Assembly (NCBI RefSeq): GCF_003255815.1
Contig: NC_037669.1
Location: forward strand, 134,401,658 to 134,465,657
Source of the DNA: Theropithecus gelada
Lineage: Eukaryota; Chordata; Mammalia; Primates; Cercopithecidae
DNA length: 64,000 bases
Direction of reading: 5' to 3'
Each line of letters opens with the position of its first letter. Position 1 is the stretch's first letter. The position numbers and the translations under genes were made by a program. Below the pieces are notes generated by a model. It was not told the DNA's origin. It saw nothing but the letters and a program-made list of their open reading frames with translations, and did not search any database. Positions 54,541-64,000 of this stretch are shown here, in pieces.

Positions 54541-55979
54541 CCCAATCTCTAAAAGCAAGCAAGTCTGGGAAATACAGGTTCCAGGGTAGAAGCCTATTTA
54601 GAAGAACCAAGTAACTCTTTTATTTGGCATCATCAAACTGAAATTCAGAGCCCTTGCTGGTTTAGGCAAATAAAATAGGGTTATGGAGCCTCTTTTCAAG
54701 CAGTTGTTCTGAAATCAGTTTCTAACACAGTTGCCTGGACATCAACTCATATCAGCTGAGTCACACCTATATTTTTTTAAAGGTTCTTGGGTCATTTGGA
54801 TGCTCCTCTGGGTCTGGACCCACTGACTTCAGAGAATTTATAAAAGGTCAAATCCTTTAATTTATAATTATGTAGGATGCATATTTGAGCTCTGCCACAA
54901 GGAAGTTTCATGGGACTGAGCATTTCTAGGGAAATTTTTACTTTTTTAAAAAACAGTTTTTAAAATAAAAGATGTCTGGTCTATAAGTGGACATTATAAA
55001 ATACATTTGCAACCTGGTGTTTCCTTAACTCGCGAGCCCCTAAATAGAAGATATGGTAAGATAAGTCAACTGTTCCTTTCCCCATATTCGTGCTACGTCT
55101 AGCCAAAAAAGGAAAAGGCCCAAATCTCCCTCCTGGCCTCAACCTTTGCAACAGCAAAGGTGGCTGAATCTGAAGCTCTGAGGTCCCCCAGTCCCTCCGC
55201 AGTGCTCTTGCAGGCCAGCAGCTTCCTGTGGGGGCGCCCCCTGGTGACAGCACGTGGGATAATTTCTGATTAGAAAAAGATCCCTGGGCTGGAAGGGCGT
55301 TTGTACAGCTTTCTGCAGCGGCCAGGGTGTGCTAGGTCTGGGTTTATCTGAGTCAGGGCTTCTCTGAGGCATGCGTTTCTCAGCGAGTCTCCCGAATTTT
55401 ATTTCCAATCCTGCCAAGGGCAGATTAAATGGCTACATGAATGGGAAAATGCAGGAGGCTTTGAAACAGATGGTTGGCTTGTGCAGGCTCAGTGACTTGC
55501 CAAGCACTGGATTGTGTTGCCATATGAATGAAAATCCCACTGCGGCTTGGTTTTCATTTCTCCAACCTATGGATGACAGCGGCTCCCTTGTCCCCTTGGC
55601 AGTGGGGCCTGGAGCAGTTACCTGCTATTATTCGCCTCCCATCAGGGTTCAACTTCTTGCCTCTCTGGATTTTCCTGGTCCCTTTCTCTGAAAGGGAGTG
55701 TCATTCTAGACTAATTTCCTGATGGTGTAAATGATTTAGCAGGGCTGATGAATATCAATAGAGCTGCAGATGGGTTTAAGGCGCCTAATGAATGTGACAG
55801 TCTCTGGTGCCAAATATTTTTCCAACTTGCATTTAGGATGCAAACAAGCTTGAATTGTACCCACAAAGGGTACTTCTTTAATTATGCATTATAAATTCTA
55901 AAGTCAGTAGTCAAAAGTGTCAGTACAGTGTGGCACAGATGAGAAGCTGTGTACATGGACGTGTGTGCTCAATGTACAT
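54541..55979. other. Unique sequence with a possible conserved block
   Basis: No transposon recognised. 55370-55910 has the look of conserved non-coding DNA. Open frames of 90-106 codons near 54981-55691 occur on both strands without family signatures. Confidence 0.45.
55370..55910. promoter_or_regulatory. Candidate conserved non-coding element
   Basis: Repeat-free, with 'gatgaatatcaatagagctg', 'aaggcgcctaatgaatgtga', 'gcatttaggatgcaaacaag' and 'ttaattatgcattataaatt'. The density of homeodomain- and POU-like motifs without repeats suggests an enhancer. Inference only. Confidence 0.3.
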
Positions 55980-56125
55980 GAGCCAGAGAGACCCCGGTTC
56001 GAATCCCAGCTCTGCTACTAATGAGCTGTATGAATTTGGACACGTTATATAATTTCTCAAAGCCTGCTTGTAAGATGCAGATAAAAATCCTTGCCCCTGG
56101 GCATTTAAAAAATAATGAGCATGAG
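55980..56125 (+). mobile_element. MIR SINE, 5' and core
   Basis: 'ccccggttcgaatcccagct', 'ctgctactaatgagctgtat' and 'ggacacgttatataatttct' are MIR sequence, with the tRNA-derived B-box region ('ggttcgaatccc') well preserved. Confidence 0.88.
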
Positions 56126-56144
56126 AAAATGTAGCGTGGGTGGC

Positions 56145-56230
56145 ATTCGCAATTCAACAAACAGTCAGTAAGTACCTACTATATAGAAAGGGCTGTACTA
56201 GGTGTGGGGAATTCAGAAGATTCTGGAAAT
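56145..56230 (-). mobile_element. L2-type 3' end fragment, minus strand
   Basis: 'caattcaacaaacagtcagt', 'aagtacctactatatagaaa' and 'gggctgtactaggtgtgggg' follow the inverted L2 end. Confidence 0.55.
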
Positions 56231-56371
56231 TCACAGGTTAAGGAAATAACTGGAATGGTAGAATGCCAAGGGCAGGACAGAGGGAGGATGCACCAGGTGT
56301 AGGCAGTAGGAGGTGTTTTCTCTGTAAAGAACTTAAAATCAATAATAAAGCTGACTAAAATTTTATTTGCA

Positions 56372-56522
56372 GCCAGGTGCAATGTCTCATACCTGTAATC
56401 CCAACACTTTGGGAGGCCAAGGCAGTAAGCTCACTTGAGCCCAGAAGTTCAAGACCAGCCTAGGCAACACTGCAAGACTCCCATCTCTACAAAAAAGTTT
56501 AAAAATTAGCCAGGTGTGATGG
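56372..56522 (+). mobile_element. AluJ SINE, left part (split)
   Basis: 'gccaggtgcaatgtctcata', 'gcccagaagttcaagaccag', 'cctaggcaacactgcaagac' and 'aaaaattagccaggtgtgat'. The older J-type state and divergence fit AluJ. It is interrupted in the right arm by the LTR and resumes at 56999. Confidence 0.9.
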
Positions 56523-56998
56523 TGCTAAGGGAGGAGACCACCTCTCATATTGTCTTATGCCCAATTTCTGCCTCCAAAGAAGGAAAAAGTAAAAACTAAA
56601 AGGCAGAAATGAAATCCACAAGCAGACAGCCTGGCGCCACACCCTGGGCCTGGTAGTTAAAAAACGACCCCCACCTAATCAGTTATGTTATCTATAGATT
56701 ACAGACATTGTATAGAAAAGCACTGTGAAAATCCCTATCCTGTTTTGTTCCGATCTAATTACTCATGCATGCAGCCCCTAGTCACGTACCTGCTGCTTGC
56801 TCAATCAATCACGACCCTCTTACATACACCCCCTTAGAGTTGTGAGCCCTTAAAAGGGACAGGAATTGCTCACTTGGGGAGCTCGGCTCTTGAGATAGGA
56901 GTCTTAGATAGCATTCAGCCAATGCCCCCAGCCGAATAAACCCCTTCCTTCTTTAACTTGGTGTCTGGGGAGTTTTGTCTGCGGCTCGTCCTGCTACA
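56523..56998 (+). mobile_element. ERVK-type solo LTR (LTR3/HML-6-like)
   Basis: Begins 'tgctaagggaggagacc' and ends 'cggctcgtcctgctaca'. Contains TATA-like 'cccttaaaagggac' (about 56847-56860), 'gctcacttggggagctcggc' and polyadenylation signal aataaa at 56935-56940, followed by 'ggtgtctggggagttttgtc'. About 476 bp with no gag, pol or env sequence: a remnant left by LTR-LTR recombination. Assignment to the LTR3/HML-6 group is from memory. A clean 6-bp target duplication is not visible. Confidence 0.75.
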
Positions 56999-57147
56999 GT
57001 GCGTGACTGTGGTTCTAGCTATATGGGAGGCTGAGGTGGGAGAATGGCTTGAATACAGGAGATGGAGGCTGCAGCAAATCGTGATCATGCCACTGCACTC
57101 TAGCCTGGGTGACAGAGTGAGACACTGTCTCAAAAAAAAAAAAAAAA
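56999..57147 (+). mobile_element. AluJ SINE, right part (split)
   Basis: 'gtgcgtgactgtggttctag' continues the Alu exactly where the left part stopped, through 'gccactgcactctagcctgg' to a 16-A tail. Confirms the LTR inserted into a pre-existing Alu. Confidence 0.9.
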
Positions 57148-58094
57148 GTTGATTTGCTTTTTATTATCAGCATTAGCCAACAATTTTAAACAATGTCAGC
57201 GATCAAGTTTCTTTCTCCCTAAAATCTCTTGGTTTCAGTTCCAGGGAACTGTTGTGGTTACTATTGAGTTTTAATAGAATATATGTAAGGTATGTATTCT
57301 TGTTTTTTATTATTTGTCCTTTAATAAACATTGTATTCTTTATTAAGGAAGTCAATTTGAAGAATGCCCAGTTATTCAAGGTGCCTTCCCCACTCCACTC
57401 CTCAGCACGAGTGGACTCAGCCTCAAGAGTTTGGTATAAAGCAAGTGTATAATGGTTCAAAATTGCTGGACCTATTGGTTCCCCTGAAGGTTTTGTCTCC
57501 AGCCCTGTGGCATCATCTCTTCCTGTGTTTAAATGGTAGATTCAAAAATGATGGTAGCTCAGTGATTGTAGAAACAAGGACACAAAGATCTTGAGTTACA
57601 CCAGTTCTGTCATTTCTGTGTAATCACTCAGAGGTTTTATGTTTCAAATTTAGAAGAAGGAAACTCTGAACTTCAAGATATAATATTTTAGTTTGGCAAG
57701 TGCAAATTTTAGTTCATACATGAAATGTTTTACTGAAGTTGAATATATTTAAAATTGAACGTTGCTTTTCTAATAAAATTGTTAATTATTTGTTTTTAAA
57801 ATGAAGGAACAATTTGAGAAAAAAATGATTATTACTAATCCTTATGTGATGATTACTGAAAATAATTTTATCACAGAGAGAAAGAGATGTTAAAAAATGA
57901 TCTACTCCAGGCATCAAATAAACTAGGTATGTCACTGCAATGCATTACACAGTAAGTTTTTAAAACATTGATATTGACATCAATGGTGGCCTTTCTCTTC
58001 TAACATGGCACTTCTCTGAGATGAAAGATAGGAGTTCACAGTGAAAGAACTAGGTGTCTGCAGTCTTTTGAAAATTTGATTCTGCAGTTTTAAA
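57148..58094. other. Unique AT-rich sequence
   Basis: No transposon or gene recognised. Open frames of 66-85 codons at 57203-57594 overlap on both strands. Confidence 0.5.
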
Positions 58095-58340
58095 AAATAA
58101 TAGTAACTACTATCACTGAGCCCTTCCTATATGTCAGGTATGGAGCTGACATGTTACAAACATTGTTTAGTACTTTATCCAGCACTGTGAGGTGGATATT
58201 ATTATACCTATTTAAGTGACGAAGAAACTGAGGTTGGGAGAAGTGTGCTCCAGGTCACAGACCTTGTGAGTGACAGAGCTGGGCTGACACTGTGGATTAC
58301 CTGATTCAAAGCTTGTTTTCTTAACCACCACACCATTGGG
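58095..58340 (-). mobile_element. MIR SINE, full length, minus strand
   Basis: 'agcccttcctatatgtcagg', 'attattatacctatttaagt', 'gaagaaactgaggttgggag', 'agtgacagagctgggctgac' and 'gcttgttttcttaaccacca' give an essentially complete inverted MIR. Confidence 0.9.
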
Positions 58341-58588
58341 AGATGGAGAAGCTGATGCTGATTTCAGTTCCTGAGTAGATTGCAGGACTGGCTTGAGGCC
58401 TGCGCGATTCTAGACTTTATTTTTCTAACAACCATGCAATTAGATAAGACACTGACACTCGCAAATCAAATCAGGCAGATCTGAAATCCTGCAAACATCA
58501 AGGATTTACAGGAGATGAAGCTGAAGCCCAGAAGGAATTATTGCACCAATGCTCACACAGCTACTACTGGATCAAGAAATCAGGTGGG
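58341..58588. other. Unique sequence, no feature seen
   Basis: Short interval between the MIR and the AluJ; nothing recognised. Confidence 0.5.
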
Positions 58589-58812
58589 TTTTTTTTTTGT
58601 TTGTTTTTTGTTTTTCTTTTCTTTTTCTCTCTCTTTTTTTCTTTTTTTTTTTGGCAGAGGGTGGGGGCGGATGCTCAGTGTCTTGCTCTGTCACATGGGC
58701 TGGAGTGCAGTAGCAGGATCATAGCTCACTGCAGTCTTGAACTCCTGAGCTCAAGAGATCCTCCTACTTGAGCCTCCTGCAGGAATGCACCACCATGCAT
58801 GCCTGGCTAATT

Positions 58813-58844
<32 letters not shown>

Positions 58845-58960
58845 TGTGTGTTTGTAGAAATGGGGGATCTCACTATGTTGCAAAGCTGGTCTTGAACTCC
58901 TGGCCTCAAGTGATCCTCCCACCTTACTGGGATCACAGAAGAGAGCCATCATGCCTGGCC
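58589..58960 (-). mobile_element. AluJ SINE with an internal TG expansion
   Basis: Long T-rich tail (58589-58652), then 'gggctggagtgcagtagcag', 'gcagtcttgaactcctgagc', 'gctggtcttgaactcctggc' and the end 'gccatcatgcctggcc'. J-type and diverged. About 370 bp because a (tg)n tract has grown in the middle A-rich region. Confidence 0.92.
58814..58856 (+). repeat. TG microsatellite inside the AluJ
   Basis: (tg)n from 58815 with a catgtg interruption near 58842, located where the Alu middle A-rich linker should be. Confidence 0.93.
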
Positions 58961-59519
58961 AGTAAATCAAGTTTCTATCTGCCTATACCATGCGGTCTCT
59001 GGGCCTAAATTATACACAATCAGCTGTTTTACTGTTCCAACTATCCCACATTCTTATTTCCATAGGTTTTGGCTTGGAAGAAGGGAGGTTTTGATTGTAT
59101 GAATTTAGCCTTGAGGCAGCAGGCTGATGGTGTCACTGACAGAAAGGAGAACTGCGTGGGCGGAAGTTGCTCTAAGTACTCTGTCTGGGATGATTTTGGA
59201 AACTGGTTTTCCTCCTTGGGCTACAAATACTCAACTTCTCAGATGCTGCTGAATATTGACTATGTGATAACGTGCTTACACTCTTGATAAAGTCTCATCT
59301 TTCAGTGCTCCCCAGGAGGAGATTGTGTAGAACCATGCTCCTTCTCCTCTTGACTCATTCTGTCAAAAAACGCCTCTGGAATTTTATTATAGCCTAGTTC
59401 ATCTTCCTGGCTTTAAAAGATTTCTATTATTTTCCCACAAGTCTGTCTCCTGATCTAAAGAATGTGAACCCCTAGCTTAATCATTTTAAAATTGTAATTT
59501 ATATGACTATGGCTAAATT
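58961..59519. other. Unique sequence, no gene found
   Basis: A 72-codon frame at 59069-59287 has no recognisable domain. No transposon seen. Confidence 0.5.
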
Positions 59520-59645
59520 CAGGTTCCTGGGCTTTCCCCTAGATGTTCAGATTCAATAGGTCTGGGTGGAAGTCTTGAATCTGCATTTTCCATGAAGGTG
59601 TGTCGCAGGACCCTCACTTTATAGGCCCCACTTTGAGATGCTCAT
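59520..59645 (+). mobile_element. MER5A DNA transposon, 3' part
   Basis: 'gttcagattcaataggtctg', 'ggtggaagtcttgaatctgc' and 'ccccactttgagatgc' match the second half of MER5A. Confidence 0.75.
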
Positions 59646-61699
59646 AAGCAATGGCATGTTCTTAAGTTCTTTCCAGTCCCTTGCGAATGATAAGCTCTTC
59701 GTAGGCGTCTGCTGACTGAAAATTAAGGCCACTTCTATCCTCTACTGCAAATACACACTATTTGGAAAATTTCATTACTACTTCAGGCAAGGCTTATTTT
59801 AATTATCAGTGGTGTTGATTGTAACGTCATCTTTCTCAGACTTGTTAGTATTTTTTATTTAGTGTTGTTTTGTTTGAGGATCCAAAAGTTGTGTATGAAA
59901 GGGGAAGCTGCTGAATCAGCAATCTGACTTAGAAAAGCATCAGCAACATCTCGTAAACATTTCATGTTAACTGTTAAGAAATAGGTTGAAAGGTAGTCCC
60001 AGAAATAATAATCAATGTGTAAGTAGTGCTAACAAGAAAAAGATTAAACTTAAAATAAAACTTTGGGTTTTCCTTTCCTGATAATATAGAAGGCATTTAA
60101 TATTTACAGTCAAAAGAATTGATTAGAAGGATTCATGTAAACCAAATTCAAAGAAAACCCAACAGTCATTTTTGCAATGAGATCTCCCAAGTATAATGTA
60201 GGTGGCAGAAATCGGAATATGATAGAGTCTAGGAAATCTAGGATAGTCTCTTAAAATATAAAATAAAATCCCAGAGTTATTCTGCTAGTTTTTGTGACAA
60301 TCATTATTTTTACAATTACACAAAAAAGGTTTTTTAAAATGTGGAAAACAATAGGAAGTGTATGTTTCTCTTGTCTGTCAATAGTTTGGGAAACAAAAAT
60401 TAACAGAAGACCTTGATGATTTGCTCTCAGTCATTACAGCTCATCAGACAAGATATTTACCAATTATTGTAGCATCTCCTGGTATTAGTGGACTGTTGGA
60501 GGTTTTTATCCATTATTTTCAAGGAATTCCACCTGGGAATTCATTCATCCTGTGCTATTTCATAATCAAATTGCTATACAAATGGAAGCACTTGGAAGTT
60601 TGTTGAGCAGAAGTAAATTGATTTCCCTTTTTACACAAATCTCATCTAAAAGCCAAGGTAAATCATTCTAAACTACCATCCACGTGGTTCTAATTACAAA
60701 ATAAGAATAATTAAAAAGTCAAAATGCTCAAGAGCCCTCTTTCCCATGTTCTTCCAACCATGCCCTGTCCAAAGCTTTCTGAACTTTACATCTAAATTAC
60801 TTAGCGGTGTTACTGACCTCTGATATGTCAGAGAAACATGTTGCTGGTCACCTGCTAAACTCTATCTCAATTTAAAGGCTGCTGAAATGAGGAGTGAGGT
60901 TAGGGCCAAATGCATATTTTGAAAAGAAAAGCTCTAAATCCCCTTTCTTTTCTTGAATAGAAAAGCTCTAAAAGAGCAAAGACAATATTTCATTTTAATT
61001 TCCCTTGATGTTAAAGAATATTCTCAAGAGATGCTGATCTAAAAATAGAGTGACTATCAGTTATCTATAACATAAACTGACTTATATTTTTTCATCATGA
61101 ACTTCAGATTCAGGACATAATCTCCATGGCCCCTCATTTCTCTGGATCAGATTTCCTATCAAGTGAGGGAAATAACTTTCTTCATAAGAAGCGCTGCCTA
61201 CTTTAATTTTTTTCCAAAAGTAATGCTGGATGTAAAGGTCTCTGGTTACCCATGTCTTCAGGAAAAAGGAAAATGAAAGAAGAACATTATCTCGTGTTTA
61301 CATTTCATGATGACTTGATATTCAATTTACTCACATTTACAGGCAAAACAACCTTTTGACAATTCATCCATCTAAATTAATGAATTGTTCTTACCCTAGA
61401 TGTATATAATATTGCTCTTTAAACATCTGCCTGACCAAAGATAAAGTGATTCCAAAGATTGTGCTTTTATTTGGGCTTTAAAATGAGCTGCAAATGGATG
61501 TGGAGTTTTCTCTGGGTCTTGTGGGATGTTTCACTCTTCTTCCAAGCCATGTAACTCAATCTTGCTCTTCCCTGGCGTTTGCAGGTGGCAAGAGCTGTGC
61601 TGGAGGTTGAGGCCTTGCTCGAAGACACTTGCAGGTGCCACTTGTCTGAAAAGTTCCGACCTATAGTTGGTAGAAATCACATCAGGCTGAAGGCCAGGG
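59646..61699. other. Unique AT-rich sequence
   Basis: About 2 kb without a recognisable transposon or gene. agaaaagctctaaa occurs twice at 60925-60938 and 60959-60972. Confidence 0.5.
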
Positions 61700-61815
61700 G
61701 ATTTCTCCTGGGCTTTCCACTTTACCTTTGTGATTTTGTCTAAGTCATTTAGCTTACTAGGGCCTCAATGTCCTCATTTGTAAAATAAGGAGATATGCCA
61801 ATTCCTTTAAGCACT
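61700..61815 (+). mobile_element. MIR SINE fragment
   Basis: 'tgattttgtctaagtcattt', 'agcttactagggcctcaatg' and 'tcctcatttgtaaaataagg' match the MIR core in plus orientation. Confidence 0.75.
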
Positions 61816-61878
61816 ACCTTTCTAGATTGTGTAACATATTATCTGCAAAGTGCTTCTATTAGTCAAGAGAGAGATACA

Positions 61879-62175
61879 GGCCGGGTGCGATGGCTCAAGC
61901 CTGTAATCCCAGCACTTTGGGAGGCCGAGACGGGCGGATCACGAGGTCAGGAGATCAAGACCATCCTGGCTAACATGGTGAAACCCCGTCTCTACTAAAA
62001 ATTACAAAAAACTAGCCGGGCGAGGTGGCGAGCGCCTGTAGTCCCAGCTACTCGGGAGGCTGAGGCAGGAGAACGGCGTAAACCCGGGAGTCGGAGCTTG
62101 CAGTGAGCTGAGATCCGGCCACTGCACTCCAGCCTGGGCGACAGAGCGAGACTCCGTTTCAAAAAAAAAAAAAAA
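61879..62175 (+). mobile_element. Young AluYR-type SINE, full length
   Basis: 'ggccgggtgcgatggctcaa', 'aaaaaactagccgggcgagg' and 'gctgagatccggccactgca', ending in about 15 A. Target duplication agagagagataca at 61866-61878 and 62183-62195. The A tail joins a short (ag)n run grown from the target site. Confidence 0.95.
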
Positions 62176-62229
62176 GAGAGAGAGAGAGAGATACAAACTC
62201 CCACATAACAGGGCCTCTGTGGTTTATAA

Positions 62230-62305
62230 TGATACTAGCTAATATTTATTGAGGCCCTACCATGTGTCATGCAAAATGCTAAGCACTTTACATTTACCGC
62301 ACTAC
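62230..62305 (-). mobile_element. MIR 3' end fragment, minus strand
   Basis: 'gctaatatttattgaggccc', 'taccatgtgtcatgcaaaat' and 'gctaagcactttacatttac' are the inverted MIR 3' end. Confidence 0.75.
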
Positions 62306-64000
62306 TGGAAAATAGAAAGATAAATTTTTAAAAAATTCTACACATTTTGGTATAGAATGTCCAAGAAGCCTTCATTGCTTTTATGTATGCCACTTGACTC
62401 AGCTAATATACAAATCATAGTTAAGTTATGGTCATATATATTTGTGCATTCATTTAACAAAATGCCAAGTCTCAAGTCAAAATAAATCTTCTCTTAGAAG
62501 TATTTATAGTAGTATGGCATAAACAACTGTAATACCCATATATGCTATTTTCACTTATCTAAAAGAATATGGAATATATATATACAGGGCATAGGACCGC
62601 CCAAAGTGACAATCTGACTTTCTCTCTGGTGATGGAGTCTTTGAATAACTGAGGCTGGAATATCCTGGGGAAAGAAGGGAACATTGAAAATAAAATATTG
62701 CTCAATGTTTAAATTTCAATTTCAACAAATGCTGATTTCCATCCCAAAACAAAATACCAACTTGCAAAAGTCTTGCCAATAGTCCATGAAAATTTTGTGA
62801 ACTAGATTTGCTAGTTCCAAACAAGGCTTTCTGGCATCGCACCTCTACTCACTTAAAAAAGGTAGTTGATACAGCAAGAGCTGGATGAGACCAGATAACT
62901 TTGTATATTTAAGGTATGTTTATGGTAGTCAACATGCTGCTAATGAAAACTTTTTAATCATTGAAAAGTAAACTGAATAACAAGTTATAATGAATTATAA
63001 ACACATGATGATAATTATGAACCAAAATTCTTTCATCATAAATTTTAAAATGTGCTGTAGATGCAGTACATTTAAAAAAAAAACTTTAACGTTCAAACCA
63101 AATTGTAATTAGCTTTTATACTAAAAAACAAAACAAAACAAAAAGTGAACATTATGAAGCTCAGTTTCTTAGTCTTGAAAGAATATTAAATTTTATACTT
63201 AGGCCATTTTAAATCATCAGTGTTAATTTAGTTTCAATATTTTGCTAAACACAAAACAATGCACATATACAGGCATGTGCCTGTGTCCCTGGCTCCTGCC
63301 CTAAACATTAAGCTTTACTACCTAGTTTCTGAGCTGCATAAATAAAATGCAGAACAATGAGAAGGGGGAGTAAAGTTACTTTTATTCTTTGCATACATCT
63401 TAAACATTTGAAAATATAAAGAATAAATTTTAAACTTGTCAGTTCAGAATTGGCCAGAGAGGCTCAGGAGCAATGATAGGGTAATGGAAGGAAAGACACG
63501 AAGACATGAAGGTAGAATCGTGTCCTTTCATAGTGACCCAACACAGCTGTGTCTCCACCTTCTTCAAGCCCTGGCAGACGTGTTACCTTGTGTAGATATA
63601 GTACCAAGTGAAAGTGGTTAGGATGTTTTCTTGCTCCTTTTCCTCCAGGCCTCATCTACATAATTCACTGACCATTCATATGACAAAATTACGTAAACTA
63701 CTCCCAGGAAAATACCCATTTGTTAATATGCAAGTGTGTCCCACTAGACAGAGGGATGCAGCTCACCAACTAAAAAATGGGCAGACACAAAGGGAGCTTT
63801 CCAAAGAATTCCTGTTTCAGACCAATGAGGGGTGTGGTTTCAGGAATCTAGGGAAGGGCTCTTGCTCTAAGGACGGCTATGGTTAATGTTGGCATGCCAA
63901 CCACTTTCACACCTTTGGACAAACACTTGCCATTTTTCTATAGCATTTTAAAAAATATAGAGCAAAAGTCTACCCAGACTCCTGGGAGAAGCTATTCATT
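62306..64000. other. Unique AT-rich sequence to the window end
   Basis: No transposon recognised apart from short TA, (aaac)n-like and A runs near 62575, 63075 and 63125. Open frames of 61-92 codons at 63436-63886 lack family signatures. Confidence 0.5.

Overview
This window is primate nuclear DNA, most likely from an Old World monkey of the macaque/baboon type. At least ten Alu-derived copies or fragments are present. The youngest (15316-15616, 53943-54268, 61879-62175) carry the combination 'ggctcaagcctgtaatccc', 'aaaaaactagccgggcga' and 'gagatccggccac', which I associate with cercopithecoid AluYR lineages rather than human AluY. The exact species cannot be fixed from sequence alone.

I find no protein-coding gene, tRNA, rRNA, CRISPR array or bacterial-type feature. 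The longest open frame is 188 codons (44598-45164, minus) and runs through an old MIR. Nearly all other open frames are short, Alu- or repeat-derived, or chance. The window reads as intergenic or deep intronic sequence: unique AT-rich DNA with layered transposon relics, microsatellites and some repeat-free blocks that could be conserved non-coding elements.

Layout. 0-6.4 kb: unique DNA, an MLT1-like LTR (2569-3024), a probable LTR split by a MER2 DNA transposon (3862-4179), a truncated L1 ORF2 fragment (5014-5777) flanked by a 27-bp direct repeat, and another MLT1-like LTR. 6.4-15.3 kb: MIR and L2 relics and two large imperfect inverted repeats (7347-8045 and 14285-14784). 15.2-15.6 kb: a collapsed Alu with the single N, then a full AluYR. 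16.6-17.6 kb: MER5A and an MST LTR. 21.7-28.9 kb: an AluY with a triplicated target site, an L1M fragment interrupted by a block that recurs 3.2 kb away, a probable LTR broken by an Alu monomer, and a pyrimidine tract. 29-32 kb: mostly repeat-free. 32.2-34.2 kb: stacked plus-strand L1M 3' ends. 35.9-40.5 kb: a MIR split by an MLT1 LTR, with about 420 bp of that locus copied to 39.67-40.09 kb inside a microsatellite/Alu patchwork. 40.5-50 kb: unique DNA, MIR relics and two long Z-DNA-prone repeats. 50-64 kb: a THE1-type solo LTR with perfect target duplication, three young Alus, a palindromic DNA-transposon relic, an AluJ split by an ERVK-type solo LTR, and more MIR/MER5A relics.

I did not find a new gene system. 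The best second-look signals are structural: two inverted duplications, one dispersed duplication whose direction can be read from nested repeats, a smaller dispersed duplication with complex junctions, a probable assembly collapse at the N, and a 77-bp uninterrupted alternating pyrimidine-purine tract. Repeat family names are from memory of consensus sequences; no database search was run.
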